Below, one piece after another: positions 1-10,719 of a stretch of DNA of 64,000 bases. The notes under the pieces were generated by a model. The model was not told where the DNA came from. It was given only the letters and a program-made list of their open reading frames with translations, and ran no database searches. The DNA lies in contig NC_045427.1 in the NCBI RefSeq assembly GCF_902635505.1, forward strand, positions 336,228,411-336,292,410, read 5' to 3'. The DNA is from Sarcophilus harrisii (Eukaryota > Chordata > Mammalia > Dasyuromorphia > Dasyuridae). Numbering within the stretch: the first letter of the stretch is position 1; each line of letters begins with the position of its first letter. The position numbers and the translations under genes are program-made.

Positions 1-631
1 AAAGTTATCAAACTGTACATATCCTTTGATAGAGCAGTGTTACTACTGGGCTTATATCCCAAAGAGATCTTAAAAAGGGAAAGGGACCTGTATGTACAAA
101 AATGTGTGGCAGCCCTTTTTGTAGTGGCTAGAAACTGGAAATTGAATGGATGCCCATCAATTGGAGAATGGCTGAATAAGTTGTGTGGTACATGAATGTT
201 ATGGAATATTATTGTCCTGTAAGAAATGACCAGCAGGATGATTTCAGAAAGGCCTGGAGAGACTTACATGAACTGATGCTCAGTGAAATGAGCAGGACTA
301 GAAGATCATTATATACTTCAACAACAATACTATATGATGATCAATTCTGATGGATTTGGCTTTCTTCAACAATGAGATGAACCAAATCAGTTCCAAATAT
401 TCAGTAATGAAGAGAATCAGCTACACCCAGCGAAAGAACTATGGGAAATGAGTGTGGACCACAACGTAGCATTTCCATTCCTTCTGTTTTGTCCGCTTAC
501 ATTTTTGTTTTCCTTCTCAGGTAATTTTTACCTTATTTCTAAGTCCAATTTTTCTTGTGCAGCAAAATAACTATATGGATATGTAGACATATGTTGTGTT
601 TAACATATACTTTAACATTAAAAAAAAAAAA
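1..631 (+). mobile_element. L1 LINE 3' fragment (ORF2 C-terminus and 3' UTR)
   Basis: Sense fragment that enters from outside the window. It holds the end of marsupial L1 ORF2 (motifs such as GEWLNKL and [11 protein letters not shown], recognisable with a few changes) and a shortened 3' UTR ending in a short A-run near 631. The same block recurs at 10060, 35784 and 36876, and in antisense at 27515, 33698 and 56430. It lies in TMX1 intron 1, antisense to the gene. Confidence 0.85.
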
Positions 632-1279
632 GCTAGTTTATCCTAAATGTTGAATTTTCTCATTACAATAACACAAAATAAAAATATGCTGAAAATATCC
701 ATTTTTACAGTGATAAATAACAACACTTTTTATCCATAATTAAAAACGGGTTGTATGGAAGGAAAAAAATAGAAGGAAAGAGGAGGGAACTGGCAGCAAC
801 TGTTATCAGAGTGGAACTATATATACTTCAGGTTCACCTCTGCTGTAAAGTGTGGCTAAGTACCTAATAAAATACCTCATAAAGGTACATGTGAGGAAAT
901 GATTTTTTAAAAAACTTCCTCAAAACCCAAGACGCCAAAATGTGCATCAGAAACAGTACAACAGTTGAAACAAAACTAAGAAACTGGAGAGAAATAGCGG
1001 AGAGAAGCGTGAGAACATGGCTCTAAAGAAACGTGAGATTCCTCTAAGACAAAGTGATGGGAAATGGAAAACAAAGCAGGCTCCCCAGTCGAAAGAAGTT
1101 TTGAGCATTAAGGGTAGGGAGAATCTGTAGGGAAGGCAGCGAGTCAAAAATATTCTCAGAAGTCACGCGGCAATGGGGATGGAGGTGGGAGAGGGGGAGC
1201 TCCAGGAAGTCAAAGAGAGCGAGGATAAAGGACTGCCCCAGAGGGCAGAGGAGCCTGGGTTTCCTACTCCGACACTCAC
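632..1279 (-). other. Part of TMX1 intron 1
   Basis: No repeat or coding exon recognised. The part nearest the exon (about 1090-1260) is G/A-rich on the plus strand, as is common just downstream of a first exon. The ORFs in this stretch run through intron sequence and show no conserved protein. Confidence 0.6.
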
Positions 1280-1428
1280 AACTCAATCATCCATTCTCCT
1301 TCCAGGAGCTCCTTCCAGTTCTTGTCCGTGATGATCCTCACTTGTCTCCACAGTCCCTGGATTCCCGGAGTTGCACATACCAGCAGCAGTACTATTAACG
1401 TTAGCAAGGAACTGCTGGACGGCGCCAT
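1280..1428 (-). CDS. TMX1: TMX1 coding exon 1 (thioredoxin-related transmembrane protein 1), 5' part only
   Basis: TMX1 is a type I ER-membrane protein-disulfide-isomerase-family protein with one luminal thioredoxin domain. The exon encodes 49 residues plus two bases of the next codon. It starts MAPSSSSLL, continues with a hydrophobic signal peptide (LTLIVLLLVCA, residues 9-19), and enters the thioredoxin fold with VRIITDKNWKELLEGEWMIE, which matches human TMX1 (VRVITDENWRELLEGDWMIE, from memory). The start at 1428 is chosen because it aligns with the human initiator; an in-frame ATG at 1458 would only add 10 residues before the signal peptide. The donor GTGAGT begins at 1279 and splits the codon before the expected FYAPWC active-site exon, which lies beyond the left edge. 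The exon reads open and looks intact. Confidence 0.93.
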
Positions 1429-1610
1429 TTTTGCTGATGCACACCCCACCAAGAGCAACAGTTAGTGTCCACACCTCCTCCCGCAGGGCCCCGCTCACTG
1501 CGCATGACATCACCAAATACTCCGGGGAAGCGGCCAGCCTGGTATCAATGCGCCTGAGTGGAGTGATTTTCCCGCAAATAGAGTTTGTTTACTTGCAGGA
1601 CAATAGCTGC
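1429..1610 (-). promoter_or_regulatory. TMX1: TMX1 proximal promoter and 5' UTR region
   Basis: GC-richer stretch directly upstream of the TMX1 start codon. Visible motifs on the plus strand: a CRE-like TGACATCA at 1505-1512, an NRF1-like half site TGCGCA overlapping it at 1499-1504, and an E2F-type TTTTCCCGC at 1567-1575. On the minus strand the start codon sits in AAAATGGCGCC, a YY1-like context. No TATA box is seen, which fits a housekeeping promoter. Motif occupancy and the transcription start are not shown by the sequence. Confidence 0.6.
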
Positions 1611-1626
1611 TGTTGGTCCGAATCTT

Positions 1627-1736
1627 TTTTTTTTTTTTTGTGATAAATTTATTTTTTTTTAATTTTTATTTTTTTTATTTAATAGCCTTTCATTTACAGT
1701 ATACATGCATGGGTAACTTTACATCATTAACAATTG
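1627..1736 (-). mobile_element. Severely 5'-truncated L1 tail just upstream of the TMX1 promoter
   Basis: Poly-T followed by the antisense L1 3' tip (ctttcatttacag, catgcatgggtaac). It is flanked by a 16-bp target-site duplication, tgttggtccgaatctt at 1611-1626 and tgttgggctgaatctt at 1737-1752 (two mismatches), which fixes the boundaries. The insertion sits about 200 bp upstream of the TMX1 start codon. Confidence 0.85.
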
Positions 1737-1752
1737 TGTTGGGCTGAATCTT

Positions 1753-1822
1753 AATAGCTTTCTGCAAATGTCCCCTGAAGAGAGGAGAAAAAGTGGTTGT
1801 AGGGATGAAAATGTGAAAAAAA
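1753..1822 (+). repeat. 70-bp module, copy A
   Basis: Begins aatagctttctgcaaatg. It recurs at 2684-2752 in the same orientation with about seven differences by eye. Copy A is in the flank directly following the L1 tip insertion upstream of TMX1. No known family recognised. Confidence 0.75.
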
Positions 1823-2039
1823 CCGATTGTAGTTTATTCTACTCCAGGCGAAAAATCTCAGCCTCTTCTTAAGTATATTAATCTCCCACTAGAGGTCCTG
1901 AAAGGCATAAAGAAGGCAAAGCAAAAGCAAAAAACAAAAAACCCCCAGCCATTTGAAAAGCCACATTCTAGGAACATTCTTGAAAGCGCCCAGAAGAGGG
2001 GGCCCCTACTTAAACTGGCAATGGAATATGTGATGATGG

Positions 2040-2265
2040 CATTAAATAGTGCTTACTATTTGCCAGGTATTGTGCTAGGTAGTTTCAGATTGCTGTTTCA
2101 TTTAAGACATCAACTCTAAGAGGTAGCTGGCATTTGTTATCTCCATTTTACATATGAGGAAGCTGTGGCAAATGGAAGTTAAGGTCATACAACTAATTAG
2201 TCTGAGGTCAAATTTTAACTCCTGACTCCAGGATCAGTGCACTATCCAATCTGCCCCTTAATGAG
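2040..2265 (-). mobile_element. MIR/CORE-SINE fossil, antisense
   Basis: Shows the antisense MIR pattern: tgccaggtattgtgctagg, then ccattttacatatgagg, then the tRNA-derived part near gactccaggatcagtgcac. Diverged and old. Confidence 0.8.
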
Positions 2266-2386
2266 GAAAAATTACTTCAAGTTCAAGGCACTCTATGAAT
2301 ACTCTACTTGCACTGGCTCATCAATCCTCTCTGATAACCTTTGCCAGAGGAAATAATTAGCTCAAAGCAATTACATTTACTGGCAT

Positions 2387-3078
2387 TGATAAGGTTTAGA
2401 TTTGGGGTACCCAAATGAAATTAGGGTTACTGGTGGTCAGAGAGTTAAATAAGGTAAATGAGATCTAGTGAGTGGCGGTGAAAGAGTCCCCTGTAAAGGA
2501 ATTTACACTCTGGAACACCTAGATTGATAAAAGAGGCTTATTATGGGGATTCGAAGTACCGTTAAAGTCTAGTTAGTAAAAGGTGTTAGGTAAAGAGAAG
2601 AGGGCACCAGAAACAGTATTCCAGTGGGCAGAGTCCTTGGGATGCCAAGCATGGCATAGCTGGCATGTTGGCCCCTCTGCAATAATAGCTTTCTGCAAAT
2701 GTACTATGAAAAGAGGAGAAAAAGTGGTTGTAGAGATTAAAATGTGAGAAAACTGGCAATGGAAGTTTGCCAATTCTTTTATAATAGGAGATTATAATCT
2801 CCTCTTGGTTCTTTTATAATAGGAGATTTAGCTAAAGGGGCCCATGGGTGGAGTCCCAAATTAGCTCAGATCCCGCGGGGGCTTGGACAAGCCTGGATCT
2901 CCTATTGGAATTCAAAAGGGCACTTTTGAATCCTGGTCAACCAGGATTTGTGAATCAAAGGTCCTGGCTTGGTGAATTGATAATGCATCAGCTAGGAGGG
3001 GTTGGGAATCAGAAAAGAATAAATCAATCTGAAAGGACTAGTTTCTTACAGGGACCACACCCACTTCATTATGGAACA
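2387..3078 (-). mobile_element. Solo retroviral LTR (class I-like), minus strand
   Basis: Begins tgataagg...gatttgggg on the plus strand and ends near ggaaca. It shares segments with the LTRs at 13625-14150 (ttagctcagat, cctattggaatt, ccaggattt, gaatcaaagg) and 21274-21878 (gatttgggg, aggaatttac, cctagattg). The polyadenylation region reads on the minus strand. No internal retroviral region adjoins it. It contains the second copy of the 70-bp module and a local repeat of ttcttttataataggagatt near 2775-2830. Boundaries approximate; an old fossil. Confidence 0.6.
2684..2752 (+). repeat. 70-bp module, copy B
   Basis: Near-copy of 1753-1822, located inside the LTR at 2387-3078. The related LTR at 21274-21878 has no such segment at the corresponding place, so the module looks like a local addition rather than part of the LTR family. 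Confidence 0.7.
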
Positions 3079-4197
3079 TCTTGAACTATAATAAAAAAAA
3101 TACTCATTTCCTACATGCCTGGGCATATTCTCACATAAATACACAAAATGTCAATGGAAAGAATAGGTATACATAGCATACAAGTAAAAGGCATACCTTT
3201 AATGCCTTAGGAAGCATTGTTAATAATAAGGCTATTTACAGCAAGCTATCTAAAACCCTTAAAAAAATGTGTTTTTTAAAGTGCCACATAAAAATACCAG
3301 CAAATTTGGACCGTTCAACAATACACATTTGATTGGAAAATATCAGTTTATGTCCCATCCCTAAAGTAAGGCAATACCAAGGAATGTACAAATTATTCAA
3401 AAATAATACTCATTTCACATGCCATCAAGGTCATGATTAGAATTCTGCAAATTAAGGTTTATCATGAGGTAAACTAAGAATTACCAGAAGAGCAGGATGT
3501 TTTTTGATGACAAAGAGGAACTAGAGACCAAAATGCTATCATTCTCTTGGATTATGGAGAAAGCAAGTAAATTCAGAAAAATATCTACTTCTGCCTCATT
3601 TACTATTCAAAACAAAATGTTTTGAGGAAGTCCTCAAAAATACAGGAGTACCAAATCATCTTACTTGACTTGTGAAGAGCCTGTCTGTGAGTCAAGAAGC
3701 AACAATTAGAACCCGTTAAACTCAAAGAGCTTACAGAGGATATAGGCAAAAAATATTCTTTGTTTGGAAAAAGGAAGCTAGACATGCATAAGAAGATCTC
3801 CTCTAGGAGGTTCACAACAGAGAGGCTAAACCTTGATGCATAGGAAACACATTGAGCTGTAGCCATGGTAATTTCAGGGACAGTGGGGAATGGGAGTTAT
3901 AGTGACAATGAAGCAAATCTGATTCATAGAAGGGCTTCATGAACATAGTTCTTGCATAAACTTGTCCAAGATCAGGGACTGCTTGGGACTAGTATGAAAC
4001 AATTATGTGATTTTATTGCACAATAAAATGCAGAGTTCATCCAGAGATAAGTGCAAAGTATTGTTGTTATACCAAGCTCAAAGCACAGCTTGCTTGCTGG
4101 GCCTAAACTCTGGAAAATTAAGTGTTTCCTAATAGCAAAATCAGAGAAGTGAAAGAGAAGAGCGGTCTTGAAATGGGGATCTTGACATGTTGGAGTC
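3079..4197. other. Intergenic stretch, nothing recognised
   Basis: No coding exon, RNA gene or repeat family recognised by eye. The only ORF-like stretch (near 3603-3866, minus) has no recognisable protein motif. Confidence 0.4.
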
Positions 4198-4284
4198 CAG
4201 CTCCTGTAGTGAATTAAGGGTGTGGAAACATACTGGAGCCAGGTGGATAAGTCCGGATTATGGACACTTCAAAGTTTATTGATC

Positions 4285-4328
<44 letters not shown>

Positions 4329-4734
4329 CAAATGCTCATAGGCTTGATACAAAGTTAACTCTTTGAAGTTCCTATAGTTTTCTCTAACAAGATCTACTGA
4401 GATGTAAATGATTAAACCCCAGATTTTGTTTAATTAGACAGAGATGCAAATAATTGAGACACACATCAGGGTAAAGTTTATCATACCACTGTCTCAAGTA
4501 TCTTTCTCCCAAATGCCTTTGGTCTCTTTGTGGACTCATTTTCCTGTCCTAAATTCAAAGGTTTGCCTTTAATCCAAAGAGTATTGTTTGCATTTTGCTT
4601 CAGTCACTTGATTATTAATTTATTATATTGAGAAGCAGTCTCTACTATTTCAATAAAGGAGTTTTAGTGAGCCAGGCTACTGTAAGATTCAAAACCTGGA
4701 ATGGATTGTTACCTTCTGGCCCTCTACACTGACA
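4198..4734 (-). mobile_element. Retroviral 3' LTR, minus strand, with adjacent polypurine tract
   Basis: Reads TGTCAGTG...CCAACA on the minus strand, about 537 bp, with TGT...ACA ends. A polypurine tract (aaaaggggga on the minus strand) abuts its start at 4735-4746, which marks it as the 3' LTR of a minus-strand element whose internal part would lie to the right. A polyadenylation signal is present on the minus strand (gatcaataaac). It contains a (TA)n run. The partner LTR was not found, so the element is a broken fossil. Confidence 0.65.
4287..4325. repeat. (TA)n microsatellite
   Basis: About 19 consecutive AT units inside the LTR at 4198-4734. Likely polymorphic in length. Confidence 0.95.
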
Positions 4735-6460
4735 TATCCCCCTTTTGGCCAAAAGGAGGGGATCTAAAAGGACTCCTCCCATTTTGGCCAAGAAAGGAGA
4801 GGAAGCAATAAGATAAGATTCCATGAGAGGCTAGTTGGACCAGGAAGAGATGTTGAGGTGAGGGACAACTATGGGCTTAGGTTGGTGAGTTTGGGAGTGA
4901 AGGTGGTAAATCCAACAATTTGTTAGGCTTTCCCCCTTAGTAATGAAAGAAGTTAGATGAAGAATGGCATTTTTATCCCAGGAGGTTAGTTAGTAATTTA
5001 ATTTAGTAAAAATCAGTGTTAAAAATTTTTCCTGACATTTAACTGGGAGGGAAATACTATTTTTAAAAAACTGCAAAAAGGTTCTAGCTTTCTCTGCATT
5101 TGTGTTTATTTGAAAGGAAATATTCTCTTCTTGTAAAGCTTTTGCCTAGTGTAAAAGGAAAGTGGGTTAAGTTCAAAAAGAAAGAGAGATCAGAGGTTCA
5201 TGTTACTTATTTGCTAATTTTATGGCTTACCGGTAAGGTTTGAGGGGTGGTCTATTCACTATTGTCTCAGGAACTTGGTTAGCACTGATCAGCAGATTAT
5301 CTGGAACTGGTTTGGTTCTGATCAGCAGATTATCTATCTGACAATCAGCAATGTTTGTGGGACTATCTTAAGGTCAGAAGACTTTAGAATCATTGACAGA
5401 AAAATTGTTAGAATGATAGCTATATTTCCCCTAGAAACTATATCCTATCAAGTAGAAAGTTTATTTAGCCTTGCTAAGAGAAAATTACAGCCAAATTTTT
5501 GTATTTGGCTATTACGTAGGAAAATTCTAAAATTGTTAACTCAGTCATTTGAAGTTATTGTCATAATGTTAAACCTAAAATTAGCAAGTACTCTGTGTGG
5601 AACAAGAGGGATGAGGTGAAAGCCTTATCAGTTCACCATCAAGTGTGAGATGTTGCAGCACCCTTTTCCCCCTTAACAGAGTGGGGAGAGGTATCAAACA
5701 GCACAGCCCACAAAAACACTAAGAATAGTTGGGGTGGGCAACAGCAAGTTCAGCCTCTTCCCTGGAGTCTCTGTTAACTCTCTTTAATTTGTAAGCTTGT
5801 CAGTTTTCTTGAAACCATCAGGGTAAGCAAAGTCATCAGCTCTGAGAAATAAGCCTGTTTACGATGTATAGTTCCTGAACTAGGAATGTGTTTACTAAAA
5901 ATCTATAAGCTTATTTTATGATTGATCCTTTGCACCAGGATGAGTTTAAACTCAAGAAAAAGAAAAGAAAAATATATTAAACAAAATCTCCTATGTGTGT
6001 AAGTTCTGGTAAACTTTTAAAAATGTATCTAGCCCTATGCTGTGATTAGTAGAATTTGCTATTAGAGATAAAATCTCTTGAGACTGTAACTGATATTTTT
6101 TGAGCTTTGAATATGGATATGATTGACTGATATGTCATTAATCAGTAACTCACCATTTGAGAAAAATGCCATGAATTACTTAGAGGGATACCATCCTGAA
6201 CTGTCACAGGTGGACATCTTATCTGAGCAAGAGGTGGGAGAACAACTTTAGTCTCTGTTCAAGGGTAGACTCTTCTGACTCAGTTTCCCAGTTGTTTCTT
6301 TGTTTCCCATCTGATTATTCCTGAGTCTGGTTATGAGGTGGAATTATTACTGCATGATTAGTTGTCAAAAGAGCTATGCCTTCTCCTATCATGTATATAC
6401 TCTCAGGTTGAAACCGAAAGGCACTATTTTGACGCTATTATCATCATGTCTCTGCTTTTT
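4735..6460. other. Probable degraded endogenous-retrovirus interior; no gene recognised
   Basis: Adjoins the polypurine tract of the LTR on the left and a gammaretrovirus-like pol remnant on the right. No protein family was recognised in it. A perfect 18-bp direct repeat ctgatcagcagattatct occurs at 5285-5302 and 5318-5335. Confidence 0.35.
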
Positions 6461-7334
6461 CCTCTTATAGCAAATTTCTATAATAAGAGCAAGTGGTCAA
6501 TAGAAACCATGAGCACATTATAAGTATTCTAAGGGACACAATGGTTTTCTACTTTAGATCTTAAAGATGCTTAATTTTGCATAATGTTGCATACAGACTC
6601 AGAATTTCGTTGTGTCTTTGAAGGGGCAAATTCAGGAGAATGTAACCTCAACCAATGAATATGGATAGTCATGTCCATAACATGAAGATAGTTCAGTGCT
6701 TCTGTGACAACCCCCACTATATTTGGACAGGAACTGGCTATCCAGTATGTAGATGATATCTTGATCTGCAGCCCAATTCTAGAGGCTTTTCTGGCTGCAT
6801 TCATAAAACCCAAATTTTCTGGTCTCTTAGGGTGATGGTTTCTTTGTCTAAAAGCCCACATTGCTTATCAGTCTGTTAAGTATTTGGGTCATGAATTAAT
6901 GCCCATTCACTCACTGAAGCAGACAATCTTATCACTTCCTAAACCTTCCTCAAAGAAACAGCTGCATACTTTCCTGGACATGGCTGGATTTTGTAGAATC
7001 TGGATATCTATTATTGCCAAGTCCTTCTATGATTCTGTTCAAGGTTCTGACACAATTCCTCACAAATGGGGCCCTGATCAGGCCAAGGCTTTAAAACCCT
7101 GAAAGCTAAACTTATCTCTGCTCTGGCCTTAGTCTTATCTAAAGTCTTTTACTCTGTATGTTAATGAAAGGCAGAGTCAGGTAACAGGGTCCCAGGTAGT
7201 CCTTAGGACCAATTACCAGAAAGTTGGTGTCTTTGGGGTGACGCTCCTGCCTTAGAACAGTGGTTGCCTCAGCCCTTCTAATTGAGGAAGTCTCTAAGCT
7301 CACTCTAGGCCAAACCCTATTGGAGGTAACCCCC
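6460..7334 (+). mobile_element. Endogenous retrovirus fossil, class I (gammaretrovirus-like) pol remnant
   Basis: Plus-strand similarity to the reverse transcriptase to RNase H region of gammaretroviral pol: LDLKD near 6555, the YVDD box near 6738-6749, then VKYLGHEL, KKQLHTFLDMAGFC and KWGPDQAKA. The fossil is old, with several breaks. It stops exactly where a minus-strand LTR begins at 7335, so a younger element appears to have inserted into it. No gag, env or LTR of this copy was identified. Confidence 0.75.
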
Positions 7335-7807
7335 TGTTAAGGTTGGGAAAGGAGGGATACCAAAAGTTTGGAGTCACAAGGTATCTCAAAAGAATTTGCA
7401 AGCTTGAACCTATCTCCTAGTCAAGGGGCTAAGTTTTATTGAAAGTAATGATATACCATTACAAAGCAGATTGAACTGTATGGGAATTCAGTAAAGAAAC
7501 AGAAGCAAACAAGATATTTTTATCCAGCTTCTATCATAGACATGCCAATTCTATGGCTCAAGGGTAGGATTAGGAAGTAATCTCCAGATGAATTGAGGGT
7601 GGTCTCCAAAATTTTATTATCATTGACCAGCTCATCAGTCAGCAATGAACTGAGAATTAGTCTATTCAGAATCAGACAGACTAGGCATAGAAGTTTTCCA
7701 AAGCCAGAAAATTTAAGTCTACTGATTTATTTATTAGAATCGAAGCCTCCCAAGGTCAGGGAACCACAAAACCACCTCTATATTTCTCTAGAAGCTACAT
7801 AATATCA
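7335..7807 (-). mobile_element. Retroviral 3' LTR, minus strand, inserted next to the pol fossil
   Basis: Reads TGATATTATG...CCTTAACA on the minus strand, about 473 bp. A strong polypurine tract (gaggggggg on the minus strand, 7808-7819) abuts its start. A polyadenylation signal is present (ttcaataaaac on the minus strand, near 7440). Not similar by eye to the LTR at 4198. A fossil; the 5' partner LTR is absent. Confidence 0.65.
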
Positions 7808-9120
7808 TTTCCCCCCCTCAAGCAGTTTGTGCCCCAAATTCATTTGGGACAAAAGGAATGGATTTATTTATTAGAACAGAAGTTCTTCTGGAGCTGTTTC
7901 ATGTTGATAAGGGGCATAAAGAGGGTCCAGATTGAGGAGGGAAAGTAAAGTGGCTGCGGCAGCATTCAATGACGTGCTGAGTGTCAGAATCAGTTAGCTA
8001 ATGATAATCAGGGTGAACAAATAGTTCATAGCTTGGAGCCCGAAGGAAACAAATCTCACAAGTGGGTTAAAAATGAGCAAAAAGGATAATTAAAGTGGAG
8101 TTAGTAGGGACAATTGCCAGGAATCTCACCCAGAGAAAGGCTGCAGGGGAAGATGAGGCTATCTTGAATGCCTCTTGCCAGACAGCTTTTCCTAGAGTAA
8201 ATGCCAAGGAATGTTTTCCCCAAAATCCCTGCTTTTTGTCTCCTTGAAGGGGTGGGGACAGTGTCTGAAGCAGTGGCATTATACACAATGAAAAAAGGAC
8301 TCAGATGACCTAAGATGCAAGAACCATAATGTTTAAAAAGACATTTTTATGCTTATGCTTAAGCTTTATGCTTAAAAAGCATCAGGTAGAGAGGATGATC
8401 TGCAGAGTGAAGAAAATAATCTTAAATGGGTTTTATCTCCTTTAGCAAAAACCTGAGCCTTCAAGGAAGATTTTTACCCAATTAGAAAAGGTGACAAAAA
8501 ACAAAAAGCAGTTTGAAGCCCCTGAGAGGGGACACATGTAGAGAATTCATCTGCCAGTCCTTTCCTAAGTATGTATCCCTCCTCCAGATAGGCTTTAGGG
8601 TGTGGGGTTTAGCAGCCCTTTCACAAATTGGGCATATTTGGCAAATCTGTTTAATTGTTTTTCCTAGGTTTCACAAGGATTGGAGAACATGATTTTTCCA
8701 GTGAGTATGAAGAAGTTTCAAGGAAGGTGATATAGAAACATTATGAGCCAGTTTGCCAGACTAATTTTGGAATAGATATCCTACAATTATGATCTTTCTG
8801 GCAAGAAACAAAGGATAGTTAAAGTCATTCCCCTCGGGGGTAGCTAGTACAAATAGGGTGGCATCTAGGTTAGGGATGGTGACATTTGGGAAAGGGGTCT
8901 TTGCAAATAATGCATCAGGTCACCTATGTGGACTGCCTTGAGGATGCCAAGGGCCCACCCAACAATCCTGAATGCCCCCATTGCCCATGGAGTTCCTTAG
9001 CCTGATTAAAAACTGGCAGTTCCGAGAGAGCTGAGGAGAAAATACTAAGAGCAAAGCTCTTATAAATAACAAGTAATAAAGAAAGCTAATTTTAGGTGCC
9101 TCAGCCATGAAGGCTGGGCC
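7808..9120 (-). mobile_element. Probable internal remnant of the minus-strand retroviral fossil
   Basis: Lies on the internal side of the polypurine tract at 7808-7819, where the end of env would be expected. A hydrophobic segment near 9040-9090 (minus) could come from an envelope signal peptide, but no diagnostic envelope motif was recognised. Broken; the right boundary is a guess. Confidence 0.35.
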
Positions 9121-9479
9121 TTAGTTGCTTTGCAGCTACTGGAAAACTTTCAAAACCTCTATCTGATCAGTGGCAACGAAGCAATGTCTTCATGACATGA
9201 ACAATGAATGTTCTTTCATAAAAGTATTTTTGCTGTAATCCCCATGGTTCAGGTTGAATGAGGAACATATTCTATCAAAGATAAAAATTCAAAGTTGAAT
9301 CAAGAAAAAGACACTAAATTCAATAGTGCATAGGCATAAAAGTCAGAAACAAGAAGTTGATGTTCAAAACTAGTGTAAAATGGTATAAAGCACAAAGTAT
9401 ACATCAGTTCGTTTTCTATTTTTGATGGCCAAGAGATGTCTATTTCTTATTGCTACAAAAGGAATCATTTTCTCAGTAG
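9121..9479. other. Intergenic stretch, nothing recognised
   Basis: No exon or repeat family recognised. Confidence 0.35.
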
Positions 9480-10021
9480 CAAAAACAGAAAATGGAAAAG
9501 TTGCTTTTACTTCAGGACTTGGTTTGTTTCATTGGATTCAATGCATTGCAAGTAGTTAGAGACTTTGGAGTTTCTCGGATTTCGATTATTAAAAATTAAG
9601 ATTAATTAAATTATCATTAATTATATTAATATTATATTAATTACATTAATATAATATATGATTGTATTAATTATTGAATTATTTAGGTAGATGTTTATTA
9701 ATTATTTAATTAAAATTAAGACACTTACAGAAAGAGAAAACTCATTTGGAACAAAAAAGATCTATTGAAAACACTTTTTCAATGAGAGGAACTATTTCCT
9801 AAGAAGAAAAATTAGTGTGGAAAGGATGGTTTTCTGCAAGATTTAGTTTCTTTCATTGGACTGAATGCATTCCAGTTGAGACTGGATGAGACTGAATTTT
9901 CTTGAACTTAGAGGTGCTCTTAAGACTTTTCTCTTTCCTTAAATTTGCAGAATGGATTTGCTTTGGCAGAATCTCTCCTGAAAAGAAAACCTGTTTCAAA
10001 CAAAAAAAGATCTACTGGAAC
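9480..10021 (+). repeat. Diverged two-unit tandem repeat
   Basis: Two units share the same order of words: first tttcattggattcaatgcatt (near 9530) against tttcattggactgaatgcatt (near 9852), then acaaaaaagatctattg (near 9751) against acaaaaaaagatctactgg (near 10000). The first unit also holds an AT-only stretch (9587-9720) absent from the second. Family unknown. Confidence 0.55.
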
Positions 10022-10059
10022 CTTATTAATCTTGATGAATTTTGACAATATAAGCTAAT

Positions 10060-10655
10060 CAGTCATACATCCAGCCATTCTGGAGAGCAATTTGGAACTA
10101 TGCTCAAAAAGTTATCAAACTGTGCATAACTGATCCAGCAGTGTTTCTACTGGGCTTATACCCCAAAGAAATCTTAAAGAAGGGAAAGGGACCTGTATGT
10201 GCAAGAATATTTGCGGCAGGTCTCTTTATAGTGGCCAGAAACTGGAAACTGAGGGGATGCCCATCAATTGGAGAATGGCTGAATAAATTGTGGTATATGA
10301 ATACTGTGGAATATTTTTGTTCAATAAGAAATGACCAGCAGGATGATTTCAGAAAGTCCTGGAGAGACTTACATGAACTGATGCTGAATGAAATGAGCAG
10401 GACCAGGAGATCATTATATAATTCAACAACAATACTATATGATGACCAATTCTGATGAACGTGGCCATCTTCAGCAATGAGATGAACCAAATCAATTCCA
10501 ATAGAGCAGTAATGAATTGGACCAGCTACACCCAGCGAAAGAACTCTGGGAGATGACTATGAACCATTACATAGAATTCCCAATCCCTATATTTTTGTCC
10601 ACCTGCATTTTTGATTTCCTTCACAGGCTAATAGTACACTATTTCAAAATCCCAT
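10060..10655 (+). mobile_element. L1 LINE 3' fragment, sense
   Basis: ORF2 C-terminus and first part of the 3' UTR. Frame +, 10141-10455, reads open through [16 protein letters not shown] and [11 protein letters not shown] to the natural ORF2 stop. Truncated at both ends; no A-tail was seen. Confidence 0.85.
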
Positions 10656-10719
10656 TCAAACATTAAATCGAATTTCACATATCCACTCAAAGCCCATTCT
10701 TTTGTCTCCACCTAGCATT

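Noticed and set aside
1276-1458. TMX1 start at the upstream ATG (MLLVGCASAK)
   Set aside because: The downstream ATG aligns with the known TMX1 N-terminus and leads directly into the signal peptide.
5275-5619. 114-residue plus-strand ORF as a gene
   Set aside because: The first part is just the 18-bp direct repeat translated; composition is AT-driven, no family motif, and it lies beside retroviral remnants.
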